Shown here: in pieces, positions 1 to 9,111 of the stretch
How the letters are laid out: every line of letters begins with the position of its first letter
How positions within the stretch are numbered: the first letter of the stretch is position 1
DNA from: an uncultured Pirellulaceae bacterium
Lineage (GTDB): Bacteria; Planctomycetota; Planctomycetia; Pirellulales; Pirellulaceae
Direction: 5' to 3'
DNA length: 52,868 nucleotides
NCBI GenBank assembly: GCA_937944405.1
Contig: CALDYR010000069.1
Location: 1-52,868, forward strand
Program-made: the position numbers and the translations under genes
The notes under the pieces: model-generated
Told to the model about the DNA's origin: nothing
The model's database searches: none
Seen by the model: the letters and a program-made list of their open reading frames with translations, nothing else

Positions 1-101
1 TTTGCTTTAACACTAACGTTTTACCGAGCAGGAGGCTTTTCTTACAGACCGCTAAATTTCCGCGGATGAAATATCCGGGCTAACGCCGTGGGAGCTCGGC
101 A

Positions 102-323
102 ATGAACGGATTACCTCACGGCACACCGATCTATCTCTGCACCGTGCCGATCGACTTCCGTAAAGGATTCGATGGGCTGACCGGCATAGTTACCGCTCCG
201 CTGGGCCACAGCGTCGACCCGCGCCAACTCACAATTGAAGGAAAATTGCTGCAAAACGACTTTTCACGTGCTAAAATAGCGTTTCCGCGGCCCGCACGGT
301 CGCTGCGACTATTCTCAATTTGA
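102..323 (+). pseudogene. IS66-family Orf2 (TnpB) N-terminal fragment
   Basis: The first ~40 residues match the start of IS66 accessory protein Orf2/TnpB: a GLPxGTPIYLC-like opening followed by the family hallmark DFRKGFDGLTGIV. IS66 TnpB is normally about 115 residues and continues with a conserved FRxRRGDR..KxLxWD segment. Here the sequence after residue ~42 is unrelated, so only the N-terminal third survives. No tnpA or tnpC is seen on either side, although the upstream side lies at the window edge. The next gene begins about 36 bases further on, so the fragment sits in its promoter region. I read it as a dead IS remnant. Confidence 0.7.
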
Positions 324-358
324 AACTCTACCCTGCCTTGCCTTTTGGTGATTTAAAA

Positions 359-2785
359 ATGCGATCTAGACGTAAACGAACGGTTTCCAAACGAATCGAC
401 TTTCAACAACTTGAAGATCGAAAAATGCTGGCTGCTACTTCCGGTCTTCAAGTCGCCAATGACCTGCCACCGACAACGAACTTGATCGTCAATGGTGATT
501 TTGAATCATTCACGCGCACCGGTTCGCGAACCTTTGAAGGTGCTACCGCAACGGCGGGCTTCTTCGGTAACGGCTTGGTCGATGGCTTTAGCGTTTCCGA
601 CGGTGATGGTGACGGCGCACAACAGATCAACTTGCTGACGTTCGATAATGACCGGGGAACGGTTCTGGATCTCGATTCGCTACCGGGGCAAGACGATCGA
701 GTTTTTCAAGACATCGCTACCGAGGATGGACAGCAATACATTCTGTCTTTTGACTATCTCAGCCCTGTGTTAGTTGACGCTTCGGTTGATCCGGGGACAA
801 GCGATTTCGAAGTGTTCTTCGACGGCGAACTCATTGCCGAACTCAGCGGCAATCAGTTTTGGTTACGCGCCAGTTTCGTTGTAACAGGCGGATCGGGCCC
901 AACATCACGATTGGAGTTTCGTGACGCCAGTGGCACCGGAGATGGGCGCGGAGCACTGATCGACTTCGTTCGTCTTTCGGCCGTTTCCGAGGGCACTGTC
1001 GTCAACGGCGACTTCGAGGACACCGGCGCCGACACCAGCGGTCCCGACTTTGCACCCGACGACGTTGCGGGCTTCTCTGTCTTCAACCTCTCGACCGACA
1101 CCCAAGACCGAGCAATCCGGATCCAAGACGGTGGCACTGAAGATTCAACGGGTAACGCCCTGACATTGAATTCGTCGTCGACTGAAATTGACCAAGTGTT
1201 TCAAGATTTAGCAACCACTGCCGGCGCAACGTATTATGTGACCTTTGATTTGCGGTTAGACCCAGATTCAAGCGGCGATCCAGACCAACTGCGTGTGCGA
1301 TGGAACAATCAATGGGCCGCCACTTTGGTAGGCACCGACCGATGGCAGACCTATGGAATCCTTGTCGATGCAGACTCTGATTTGACGCGTTTGAACTTCC
1401 GTGAAGCCGGCGAAGATTCGGGGGACGGTGCCGGCCCTCAAATCGACAATGTACGCATCTTTCAAGTTACCCCGGTGGTCAATGATTTGATCGTCGATGC
1501 CGACGGACCTGCCAGTGATACCGATGCAGCAATCGCCTTCAGCGCCGGCGATCCTCCAGTCGCGGTTGCTTCGGATCTTATTATCGGCCACGCGTCGGGT
1601 TCGCAAATTGACTCCGCCACGGTAGCCTTCCAAAACGGTCAGGCGAGCGCGACTGAATTACTGGCTGTTAATACCGGGGCAACGGGAATCACATCACAAT
1701 TTGATGCGACCTCTGGCCAGTTAACACTGACCGGTGCGGCAACGATTGCCGACTATCAAAACGTGCTCCGCACACTGACCTACGTGAACAGCGACAGCAA
1801 CGCGCCAACCGCCACACGCACCATCGCGATAACGATTGCTGACACCGCCATTTTGGACGCCAACAACTCCAGCCAACCGGCCCTGCTGACGGTCAACGTT
1901 GAAGGGGAAAACAACGCCCCGCTGCTCGAAACCATTGCTCCGATACAGGCTGGGTTTGGAGAATCGGTCAACTTAAACGTCGTCCCGTCGTCGGCGTCTT
2001 CAGCGATCACAAGTTTTTCTGCGACTATCGACGGCGTTGCACCCGGCAACAATACGCCTACAATCTCTGACGATGGACAATTTGAATTTATCCCGTCCGT
2101 CGCCGGAACGTTTGACGTTACCGTCACCGCAACCGACGCGTCTGGGGCGACGGTGCAACAAACGTTTCCCATCACGGTCGATCCGTTTATCCCATTTCAA
2201 GGGACCGGAGCATTATCGAACATCCCACCCAACCTGCGGAGCAATATCTTTACCGATCCACCGCCTTTCAACATCGACACCAACAACACTTTCGAAGCCG
2301 TCATCGATACCGACCGTGGCGAAATTCGCATTCTGTTGGAAGACGATATCTCACCGACCTTCGTCAATAACTTCGTAAACCTAGCGCGCGATGGGTTTTA
2401 TGACGGGCTGGTCTTTCACCGAGTCATCGATGGATTTGTCGCCCAAGGCGGCGATCCGTTGGGAACGGGCACCGGCGGACCGGGGTTCCAGATTCCCGAT
2501 GAGGTCGGCAATACGACGCCGTTTAACAGTCGTGGCCAGTTGTCGTTCGCCAACAGCGGAAACAACACCACCGGCAGCCAATTCTTTATCACCTTTGGGC
2601 CGACCAATCTGTCTACCGGCCAGTTTACCGTTTTTGGTAACGTGACCGACGGCGATGAAGTGCTTGATCAAATTGTGCGCACCCAAGTCGGCAACAACAC
2701 GCCGATTCCTGGCGCGGTGCCGGATGTGATCAACTCAATCACCATCATTGAAACGCCACCGGCGAGCGCTCCCACGACCAGTTAA
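359..2785 (+). CDS. Large secreted/surface protein with LEDR export signal, two jelly-roll-like repeats and a C-terminal cyclophilin domain
   Basis: An 808-residue protein if it starts at the ATG at 359; an upstream TTG at 320 is possible but adds unrelated residues. The N-terminus is basic (RSRRKR) and then carries QQLEDRKMLA, a planctomycete export-signal type. Residues ~41-210 and ~211-372 form an internal duplication: both copies begin VNGDFE, contain VFQD(I/L)AT, and end in a RLxFR...(F/N)VR(L/I) block, resembling DUF642/carbohydrate-binding jelly rolls. Residues ~376-520 look cadherin/VCBS-like (LRTLTYVNS) and ~523-610 Ig-like. Residues ~643-790 are a cyclophilin-type peptidyl-prolyl isomerase (FHRVIDGFVAQGGDP, SQFFIT). 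Inferred role: cell-surface or extracellular foldase/adhesin. A good terminator follows directly. Whether the isomerase is active is untested. Confidence 0.85.
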   Translation: MRSRRKRTVSKRIDFQQLEDRKMLAATSGLQVANDLPPTTNLIVNGDFESFTRTGSRTFEGATATAGFFGNGLVDGFSVSDGDGDGAQQINLLTFDNDRGTVLDLDSLPGQDDRVFQDIATEDGQQYILSFDYLSPVLVDASVDPGTSDFEVFFDGELIAELSGNQFWLRASFVVTGGSGPTSRLEFRDASGTGDGRGALIDFVRLSAVSEGTVVNGDFEDTGADTSGPDFAPDDVAGFSVFNLSTDTQDRAIRIQDGGTEDSTGNALTLNSSSTEIDQVFQDLATTAGATYYVTFDLRLDPDSSGDPDQLRVRWNNQWAATLVGTDRWQTYGILVDADSDLTRLNFREAGEDSGDGAGPQIDNVRIFQVTPVVNDLIVDADGPASDTDAAIAFSAGDPPVAVASDLIIGHASGSQIDSATVAFQNGQASATELLAVNTGATGITSQFDATSGQLTLTGAATIADYQNVLRTLTYVNSDSNAPTATRTIAITIADTAILDANNSSQPALLTVNVEGENNAPLLETIAPIQAGFGESVNLNVVPSSASSAITSFSATIDGVAPGNNTPTISDDGQFEFIPSVAGTFDVTVTATDASGATVQQTFPITVDPFIPFQGTGALSNIPPNLRSNIFTDPPPFNIDTNNTFEAVIDTDRGEIRILLEDDISPTFVNNFVNLARDGFYDGLVFHRVIDGFVAQGGDPLGTGTGGPGFQIPDEVGNTTPFNSRGQLSFANSGNNTTGSQFFITFGPTNLSTGQFTVFGNVTDGDEVLDQIVRTQVGNNTPIPGAVPDVINSITIIETPPASAPTTS

Positions 2786-2792
2786 GCCGTAT

Positions 2793-2829
2793 CCGGAAGA
2801 AGCCTTCGAAATGGCTCTTCCCGGTTTTT
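2793..2829 (+). terminator. Rho-independent terminator after the cyclophilin-domain gene
   Basis: A stem of CCG-GAAG-(A)-AGCC pairs with GGCT-CTTC-(C)-CGG around an 8-base loop and runs straight into TTTTT at 2825-2829. It begins 8 bases after the stop codon at 2785. The arms each have one bulged base, so the stem is imperfect but GC-rich. Confidence 0.7.
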
Positions 2830-2991
2830 AGTGGTAAGCATCGAAATCGCCATGGGATTCAGTTTGGACGACGATCACAAGAATCGTCCAGTCACCGTCC
2901 CGGCTACTTATTGAATGCGCCACCACCCCATCAGTTTCAAACCGGAAACGGTAAGGGAAAATCCGAACGCTCCGATCAAAGCCCCTCTGCC

Positions 2992-4497
2992 TCATTGATC
3001 ATCGGGCTCTTGAATCACTTCTGCCTTGGTGGCAACATTTTCGTCGCGTATACAAAACAATTGGCTGCCAGTGCGAATGACGATTGAACCTCCGACCACC
3101 GCGTACCCATATTGGACGTTCTCAGCGAACAGCAACCCATCGCGCCCTCGCCGGGGTGGGTCGTTGTCGGTTTTACTGGCATCGTCATTGGTGTCTTGCT
3201 TGTGTTGGCCATCATCGGATAACGGGCGAGTGCTCGTTTTACTGCTTTGGGGAACCGACGTTATCAATTCGTTTTTATGTAGAACTTTGAAGGTGCGTCC
3301 GGCTTGTGCAACGGTCGTTGTACCGTCCTTTCCGAAAAAATAAACACGCTCCCCGACTCCCAACGGGGTCGCCCAACACGATCCTCCCAACCGTTGAGAG
3401 TACACCTTTTCTCCGGTTTGAGCGTCGAAGCAAAACACGATGCCAATCTTGGTAATCCAGTAGGCTAACCCTTGGTGAACCATCGGCGAAGCGAACGATG
3501 GCATCGCTTTATTGGTTCGCCAAATGACTTTGGGTGTGTACGTACCGCCATCGGATTCAATCTCGATGACCAAGTTCGATTTTCGGGCATCGGTGACGTA
3601 CTGGTCGTGCATCCCGGGTGACGCGCCAACCAAAAACCGATTACCCGAAACGGGCAACGGCGTGGTACTGCGATTGCCTCCCACCTCCTTATAGGTCCAC
3701 AGTTGCTGGCCTGTCTGCGGATCGTAACCGTCAACGCTACCGGAGGAACTGACGACGATTTGCATCGATTGGCCTATCGGCAGCACGATCGGAGAAGAAT
3801 AACTTTGCCGGCTGAAACGTTCGGTCTTCCAAGCGTCGATTCCTGTGCTTTTGTTGATCGCCAACAGGTACGAAGGGCCTTCGTGATCGACCAATACAAC
3901 AACGTTAGCTTTGGTTTGAACAAGCGAGGCGGCTAGCCCGATGCGGTTTTCGAATTCCCCGAAATCGTCTACCAACGATCGCGTCCAAAGCACTTCCCCA
4001 TCGTGCGAAAGCGCGATGACATTTCCAGTTTCAAAGAACGCGTAAACCCCATCGGCATCGACCACCGGCGTCGGCGCGGCGCGGCTTTGGTAGTAATTGC
4101 TGCGATCTTGCTGCGTCGCCGGCATCTGATGTGTCCAGAGAACCCGACCGTCGATCAAAGAAACGGCCGACACAACACAGGTTTCTTTCATCGCCCCCTC
4201 AATGGAGGTCACGAAGACTCGGTCTCCCCACACCACGGGGCTGGACTGTCCCGCACCTGTCAATTTCGTTTTCCACGCAATGTTCTTTTCAGAGGACCAC
4301 TGGGTGGGAACAAGGTCAGCGCTCAACCCGGTCGCCCCGCGGCCTAAAAAGGCCGGCCAAGACGCAACCGACTCCGCCACGTTCAAACCGTCACGTTGGC
4401 CTGTTTGGCAAAACGCGACTTGATCTATGAACATCGCCAGGCTCAAAAACAACGCGGTCATACGAATCAAAACGAAAACTCTTTGAGGTTTGTCCAT
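2992..4497 (-). CDS. Secreted PQQ-binding-like beta-propeller protein (BamB-like)
   Basis: 501 residues with an N-terminal hydrophobic signal peptide (core about residues 10-28, ending near AFCQ). The body has repeated PQQ/quinoprotein-type blades, recognisable as DGRVLWTHQ, DPQTGQQLWTY and DAQTGEKVYSQR. Such proteins are abundant in Pirellulaceae and are usually annotated as outer-membrane assembly lipoprotein BamB-like or PQQ-binding-like. I see no lipobox and no dehydrogenase catalytic residues, so a binding or scaffold role is likelier than an enzyme. A ~50-residue Asp/Lys-rich insertion near residues 420-450 separates the last blades. It lies downstream of the RNase gene but behind a terminator, so it is probably transcribed separately. 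Substrate unknown. Confidence 0.85.
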   Translation of the reverse strand: MDKPQRVFVLIRMTALFLSLAMFIDQVAFCQTGQRDGLNVAESVASWPAFLGRGATGLSADLVPTQWSSEKNIAWKTKLTGAGQSSPVVWGDRVFVTSIEGAMKETCVVSAVSLIDGRVLWTHQMPATQQDRSNYYQSRAAPTPVVDADGVYAFFETGNVIALSHDGEVLWTRSLVDDFGEFENRIGLAASLVQTKANVVVLVDHEGPSYLLAINKSTGIDAWKTERFSRQSYSSPIVLPIGQSMQIVVSSSGSVDGYDPQTGQQLWTYKEVGGNRSTTPLPVSGNRFLVGASPGMHDQYVTDARKSNLVIEIESDGGTYTPKVIWRTNKAMPSFASPMVHQGLAYWITKIGIVFCFDAQTGEKVYSQRLGGSCWATPLGVGERVYFFGKDGTTTVAQAGRTFKVLHKNELITSVPQSSKTSTRPLSDDGQHKQDTNDDASKTDNDPPRRGRDGLLFAENVQYGYAVVGGSIVIRTGSQLFCIRDENVATKAEVIQEPDDQ

Positions 4498-4535
4498 GTC
4501 GCTGATGTATTAGATCTTATGGAAATCGACGAAAT

Positions 4536-4594
4536 AAAAAAACCGCGTGAAAGGGCCAATTCAAACTCCCGCGTACTGTGTGAAGCACGCGGTT
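4536..4594 (-). terminator. Rho-independent terminator after the RNase E/G gene
   Basis: On the minus strand, AACCGCGTG (4594-4586) pairs perfectly with CACGCGGTT (4549-4541) and is followed by a T-run at 4542-4536. The loop is long (36 bases). It lies between the RNase stop (4728) and the start of the PQQ protein (4497), so it would separate the two same-strand genes. Confidence 0.6.
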
Positions 4595-4727
4595 GTCAGC
4601 GCATTAAGGATCGATATCAGCCACTATTCAGCACGCCCAACGAGAGCCCCCGGTGCGCATCCTACAAATCCAATGGCCAATACCAATACCAACGCGGCGA
4701 ATACAATTTCGTCTATTTTGCGTCTGT

Positions 4728-6323
4728 TTATCGTCTGTTTTGGCTCAACGGCACTGAAGCTCCGCCGTCATCCTTACAATCAATTTCTAAAAACTCGGGG
4801 AACACAAATTCACTGCCACGAATGTGGATATCGAAATTGGCGTCGCTTTCCAATTGAGCCAATTCTCTTCGTTTTTGATTGTTGAGGTAGGCGGCAACTT
4901 CGTCGTTGACTTTCACCGTGACCGAAGTGACGTTTTTTTGCTGACGAGCCAAAAGCAACATACGGATCACGTCCAGCGCCATACTTTCGCCTGTCTTCAC
5001 GTTACCGCGACCGGAGCAACAAGGGCATTCCTTGTAAAGGCTGCGCTTCAATCCTGGTTTGATACGTTGCCGAGTCATCTCCACGAGCCCGAAAGGACTG
5101 ATGCGCAGAATTTTGGTTCTTGCCCGATCACGTTTCATCGCGTCACGAAGAGCGCGTTCGACGCCGCGTCGATGTTTATCGCGACGCATGTCGATAAAGT
5201 CGTTGACGATTACACCGCCAAGATCGCGTAACCGCAACTGGCGCGAGATCTCTCGGGCGGCATGGAGATTCAAACGATAAGCCGATTCTTCTGCCGAATC
5301 CTCGGTGCGAAAACTACCGCTGTTGACGTCGATCGCGACAAGGGCTTCCGTTTGGTCGATAACGATCGAACCACCGTCGGGAAGCGCGACTTCGCGACAG
5401 TGAATTTTGGCGATCTCTTCTTCTACCTTATACTGGTGGAACATCGGTTCCTTGCCTTGGTAGAATTTTAACCGGCTGGCAAACCGCGGCATGATCAATT
5501 TAAGAAACGCACTTGCGCGATTGTACGACTCTTCGTCGTCGATCCAAATGTTGTCGATGTCACTGGATAAAACATCTCGAATCGTGCGGATGACGATGTC
5601 GCTTTCTTCGTAGATATCAATCGGTGCGGGAATTGTTTGCACCCGTTCAACGATGACCTTCCACAATCGCAGCAGGTAAATCAAATCACGTTCTAATTCC
5701 TGACGTGATTTCCCAGCCCCAGCGGTACGGACAATAAACCCAAGGCCCTTGGGCGGATCAAGATCATACAGAATGTCCTTCAGCCGTCGCCGTTCGTCTT
5801 CGTCTTCGATCTTGCGTGAAACGCCCACCCGTCCGAGGGCCGGCATCAGCACCAAATAACGGCCAGGAATACTTATATAAGTTGAAAGGGTTGGCCCTTT
5901 GTTTCCAATGCCTTCTTTGATGACCTGCACCAACACTTCGTCACCGCGTTGGAAAATCTCTTGAATCGGAGGTTTGTGACGCGGACGGAAACCGCCTTTG
6001 GCCGGCGGACGATTCCGCAGCCCACTGGCAGCCGCTTCAGCGCGTTCCTTCCGCATGATTTCTTCGGGATCGTAACCGCCCTGTTTAAAGTAGTTCGGTT
6101 CAACATCGCTGATATGTAAAAAACCATTGCGCCCAACACCGAAGTCCACAAAGACCGCTTGGATGCTGGGTTCGAGATTAACAACTTTTCCTTTGTAGAC
6201 GTTGCCAACGTAGTTGTCTTGACTGGCACGTTCGACGTAGAGTTCTTCTAGCCGACTATCTTCAACGATCGCAATCCGACACTCTTCGGACTGCAACGAG
6301 TTGATTAGCATTTCTTTTTTCAT
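4728..6323 (-). CDS. rng: Ribonuclease E/G family endoribonuclease
   Basis: 531 residues. The order is an S1-like RNA-binding domain (~35-160), the RNase E/G catalytic domain, and the zinc-link. Metal-binding aspartates are visible in AIDVNSG (D332) and NDFIDM (D375/D378), matching the paired catalytic aspartates of E. coli RNase E. The zinc-link cysteines are CPCC (433-436). The S1 domain contains a basic ~35-residue insertion (about 85-120, rich in Arg, Pro and Glu). There is no long C-terminal degradosome scaffold, so the protein is RNase G-like in length although slightly longer than E. coli RNase G. The role is 5'-end-dependent cleavage of mRNA and rRNA precursors. The start at 6323 follows an A-rich stretch without a clear Shine-Dalgarno. 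Gene symbol is by family; rne would also be defensible. Confidence 0.92.
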   Translation of the reverse strand: MKKEMLINSLQSEECRIAIVEDSRLEELYVERASQDNYVGNVYKGKVVNLEPSIQAVFVDFGVGRNGFLHISDVEPNYFKQGGYDPEEIMRKERAEAAASGLRNRPPAKGGFRPRHKPPIQEIFQRGDEVLVQVIKEGIGNKGPTLSTYISIPGRYLVLMPALGRVGVSRKIEDEDERRRLKDILYDLDPPKGLGFIVRTAGAGKSRQELERDLIYLLRLWKVIVERVQTIPAPIDIYEESDIVIRTIRDVLSSDIDNIWIDDEESYNRASAFLKLIMPRFASRLKFYQGKEPMFHQYKVEEEIAKIHCREVALPDGGSIVIDQTEALVAIDVNSGSFRTEDSAEESAYRLNLHAAREISRQLRLRDLGGVIVNDFIDMRRDKHRRGVERALRDAMKRDRARTKILRISPFGLVEMTRQRIKPGLKRSLYKECPCCSGRGNVKTGESMALDVIRMLLLARQQKNVTSVTVKVNDEVAAYLNNQKRRELAQLESDANFDIHIRGSEFVFPEFLEIDCKDDGGASVPLSQNRR

Positions 6324-6741
6324 AACGATAATGTTTCTTTTTTTTCGGAAGCTGCGTGTTTTAAGATCTCGCAGCGTCGGTAGTGTGTTGTTAGATCATG
6401 CGACCGTCGGCGCCGCACAAAGTGGCAGCATCACGAAGGTCAATCGCGGTGCGGGGGTTGCACGCGCTGAGAAGCTCAATCGCAGTGCAAGAGTCGCTTG
6501 CGGTACAGGGGATTTGCGGCCGCCGACGATAAGAACGCGATTGGACAATGCGCACCCAAACCCTACCGATGGCAAACTGTTGATAGGATTCTTGAAAGGT
6601 GTGAGCATCAATGCTCCCCAGAGGGCGTGCTCGATTTCAAACCGATTGTCTGTCTAACAAACTCTGGTCTTCAACAACTACCACAACAAAAACCGTGCTG
6701 AGTATTGGCTAACCACGACGCACTGGCGGTGCAGAAAAACC
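6324..6741. other. Gene-free stretch upstream of the RNase gene
   Basis: 418 bases with no convincing gene; short ORFs on both strands have no recognisable motifs. It would hold the promoter and leader of the RNase gene and the 3' end of the HPr transcript. RNase E genes are often autoregulated through a long 5' leader, but I could not identify a specific structure here. Confidence 0.5.
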
Positions 6742-7056
6742 TTAGCCTTCGTTGGCGTCGTTGGCTGGTTCCGGGTTTTTGGCGGAAGGAAAGCCCGATT
6801 CCAGCAACGCTTGGAGCTTTTCAATTGCCTCCCCGGCATCGTCGCCGGACGCTTCAACCACAATCTCTGCACCTTCAGCGGCGCCCAAGGTCAGAATCCC
6901 CAGCACGCTTTTCCCGTCGACACGAATGTCGTCTTTGACCAATTCAATTTTGCACTGGAACGAAGATGCAGTTTCAGCCAACAAGTAGGCCGGCCGCATG
7001 TGCAGTCCCTGTGGGTTGGTGATCGTGACGGTCGTTGATAGTTTGTCGTTAGACAT
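6742..7056 (-). CDS. ptsH: HPr family phosphocarrier protein
   Basis: 104 residues, slightly longer than the usual ~88 because of a short C-terminal tail (residues ~92-104, Pro/Asn/Glu-rich). The active-site motif GLHMRPA carries the phosphoryl-accepting histidine (H19). A regulatory serine equivalent to Bacillus Ser46 is present at S50 in GKSVLGILTLG, so HPr-kinase-type control is possible. The gene follows the PTS IIA gene by 26 bases on the same strand, forming an HPF-IIA-HPr cluster. No Enzyme I or sugar permease is nearby in the window, which points to a regulatory rather than transport role. Confidence 0.93.
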   Translation of the reverse strand: MSNDKLSTTVTITNPQGLHMRPAYLLAETASSFQCKIELVKDDIRVDGKSVLGILTLGAAEGAEIVVEASGDDAGEAIEKLQALLESGFPSAKNPEPANDANEG

Positions 7057-7082
7057 GGATCAGATTAAATTCGATAGAAGAA

Positions 7083-7556
7083 TTAAGCGAACTGGTTGTT
7101 GTCGGCTTCTTCGAGGACCTGTTTAACGTCCTCTGGGTTTTTGGCCTGTTTGAGAAACCGGCAAAAGGTTTCGTCTTGAAGTTGTTTCGAGATATTTTCC
7201 AGTGCCTGTAGGTGCTCGCTGGGTTTGTCCAAAGGCGAAATGAGCATGAAGAAAAGGTTGACAGGTTCTCCATCTAGACTATTGAAGTCGACGCCGCTGT
7301 AACTAACCCCTACGGTACCGATCGGTTCGGTGACGCTAGGGTGTTTGGTGTGGGGAACAGCGATTCCGCGGCCGATGCCGGTGCTGCCAAGTTCCTCGCG
7401 TTTGAGAACGGCCTGGACAATGTTTTCTTCTTCGGCCGCGTCCAACTGGCCCGCTTTAACCAGACTGGCGACCAATTCCCGAATGACGGCCTCTTTATCG
7501 ATGGCTTGAAGATCCGATTGAATCGCATCGTTCTTGACAAAATCTGCAAATTTCAT
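7083..7556 (-). CDS. ptsN: PTS IIA component, fructose/nitrogen-regulatory type
   Basis: 157 residues, the usual length of EIIA-Fru/EIIA-Ntr domains. The phosphorylated histidine lies in GIAVPHTKH (H69), preceded by REELGSTGIG, the standard family signature. No permease domains are attached. The position between a ribosome hibernation factor and HPr matches the ptsN-type arrangement known from proteobacteria (rpoN-hpf-ptsN-HPr), so the protein is probably regulatory. It is 26 bases upstream of HPr and 155 bases downstream of the HPF gene. Confidence 0.9.
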   Translation of the reverse strand: MKFADFVKNDAIQSDLQAIDKEAVIRELVASLVKAGQLDAAEEENIVQAVLKREELGSTGIGRGIAVPHTKHPSVTEPIGTVGVSYSGVDFNSLDGEPVNLFFMLISPLDKPSEHLQALENISKQLQDETFCRFLKQAKNPEDVKQVLEEADNNQFA

Positions 7557-7711
7557 GAATGATTCCCTGTAAGTTTGTTGGCTCGCATCTCCAAGACCTC
7601 ACGCCAAACCAAAACTCAAAAACTCCCAACCACCGCGCCGCCAAACAGGCTTTGGGTGGTTCGTGGGAGCGGCAATTTGATTTCGATTTCGGTGCTGACT
7701 GAATCGAAGTG

Positions 7712-8038
7712 TTACTCTTCGGAGTCTGTCGATTTCGGAGCGTGTTTGCGATGTTCGGTTAGTTTCTCTTTATGTTTTTTTAGCTGCTGTTCGATCTTGG
7801 CGATCGTTTTGTCCAACGCCACGATCACGTTGGTCCCTTTGTCCTTGGCGAAGAAATCACTGGTGCCTTCTGCAGAAACGATGATCTCAAGTTCAGGTTC
7901 GGCGTGACTCATATCTGCAACGACATGGATACCGGTGGTTCGTTCAAAAAACCGAGGCAGCTTGCTAACTTTCTCACGCATCGTTTCTTGAATTGGATCG
8001 GCCAGTTCACCATGTTTGGCAATAATTTTAACTTCCAC
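7712..8038 (-). CDS. hpf: Ribosome hibernation-promoting factor, short form (HPF/YfiA/RaiA)
   Basis: 108 residues, the short form without the C-terminal dimerisation domain of long HPF. The family pattern is clear: a beta strand opening (MEVKIIAKHGELADPIQE), the conserved KVSKLPRFFER helix, and the basic C-terminal helix (KIEQQLKKHKEKL). It binds the 30S decoding region in resting cells and blocks translation. It is the first gene of the minus-strand HPF-IIA-HPr cluster; the 155-base gap to the next gene leaves room for a second promoter. Confidence 0.9.
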   Translation of the reverse strand: MEVKIIAKHGELADPIQETMREKVSKLPRFFERTTGIHVVADMSHAEPELEIIVSAEGTSDFFAKDKGTNVIVALDKTIAKIEQQLKKHKEKLTEHRKHAPKSTDSEE

Positions 8039-8340
8039 GCTTCCCTCACTGTTATGTTGTTGGCTACGGTTACTTACCGCTCAACATCGCTGTTGATTGG
8101 AGTCATTCTCAGCCTATCAAAAACGGGGACATGCCGAGCCATTGCCCAAACACCGCGCCGCCGTGTGTTATTTGTGCTTCAACGCATTTTCATTGTATCG
8201 TGTTGACCACGATGGACAAATCCTATCCCCCCAACCTTTTTCAAAATACTGGCTCGGGTTGCTTTGACGATTAAATCCAACTTCCTGATGATAATTCTCG
8301 TAAAAACAGCGAATTTGATCATGAGAATTTAATTCTTGCG
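8039..8340. other. Gene-free stretch between folA and hpf
   Basis: About 300 bases. A minus-strand reading frame passes through it but has no recognisable motifs and overlaps folA, so I do not call it. Nothing else specific is seen. Confidence 0.5.
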
Positions 8341-8850
8341 TCAATTGCGTCGACGATAATCCTGAAAGGAAAATTCCACCCCCCCCTCTACATCTACGGC
8401 CCCCGTTCCCGACGCGGTTGCTTTGTGCGCTTCTGTTATCTCCCACTGTTCCCAGTCAATCGCCGGAAGATACGTGTCGCCTTGGATCGTTTGATAGACG
8501 CGCGTTAAGTAGATATGGTCAACGTAGGGCATGGCCAAAGCGTAAATCTGCGCTCCGCCGACAATAAAAGGCATCGGATCATCGGCCGCCAGTTCAATCG
8601 CCGCTTCGATAGAACCGGCAACTTTGGCTCCAGGGAAAACGAAATCAGGCTGACGGGTCACGATGACGGTAGTCCGCCCCGGTAAACAGCGTCCAATGGA
8701 ATCAAAGGTCTTCCGCCCCATGATCAGGTGATGACCCATCGTAAGTTTTTTAAATCGCTTCAAGTCACTGGAAAGATGCCACGGCAAATCGCCGTCGACG
8801 CCGATGACGTCGTTGGTGGATGCCGCTACGATCATAGCCCGATTTGACAT
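8341..8850 (-). CDS. folA: Dihydrofolate reductase
   Basis: 169 residues from the ATG at 8850; an upstream ATG at 8907 would add 19 residues that do not fit the family. Motifs are standard: AASTNDVIGVDGDLPWHL at the start, the catalytic acid D29 (LSSDLKRFK), the cofactor-binding MGRKTFDSIG and IVGGAQIYA. It reduces dihydrofolate to tetrahydrofolate with NADPH. The upstream same-strand gene is thyA, whose reaction produces dihydrofolate, so the pair is functionally coherent although separated by ~260 bases. Confidence 0.95.
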   Translation of the reverse strand: MSNRAMIVAASTNDVIGVDGDLPWHLSSDLKRFKKLTMGHHLIMGRKTFDSIGRCLPGRTTVIVTRQPDFVFPGAKVAGSIEAAIELAADDPMPFIVGGAQIYALAMPYVDHIYLTRVYQTIQGDTYLPAIDWEQWEITEAHKATASGTGAVDVEGGVEFSFQDYRRRN

Positions 8851-8968
8851 GGTTGAATTTTGCCTTAATGGATCGTCATGTTGTGGTGGGTGCCCCTTAA
8901 CGATCACCGGATGAACGTGGTACCCACCGCCGGAGTCCCTATCTGAGTCTTCTCAGAGACGCACCTTT

Positions 8969-9000
8969 AGAAATACCCACTTATAGAAATACCCACTTAT
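8969..9000. repeat. 16-bp perfect tandem duplication
   Basis: The 16-mer AGAAATACCCACTTAT occurs twice in direct succession (8969-8984 and 8985-9000), followed by the first bases of a third copy. It lies in the thyA-folA intergenic region. One of several short tandem duplications in the window. Confidence 0.95.
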
Positions 9001-9111
9001 AGAATAGCAGACTTCAGAATTAACGCGCATCAAAGAACTCACTTGGAATAACGCATCACCAAAATCTCGATCGAGGCTCCTGTAAAAAACGCCCCACCCC
9101 CGTCGGCCTAC

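Noticed and set aside
8168..8446. 92-codon minus-strand frame overlapping folA
   Set aside because: No motifs and overlaps the 3' part of folA in another frame.
8969..9000. CRISPR-like direct repeats
   Set aside because: Only two adjacent copies without spacers and no cas genes; simple tandem duplication.
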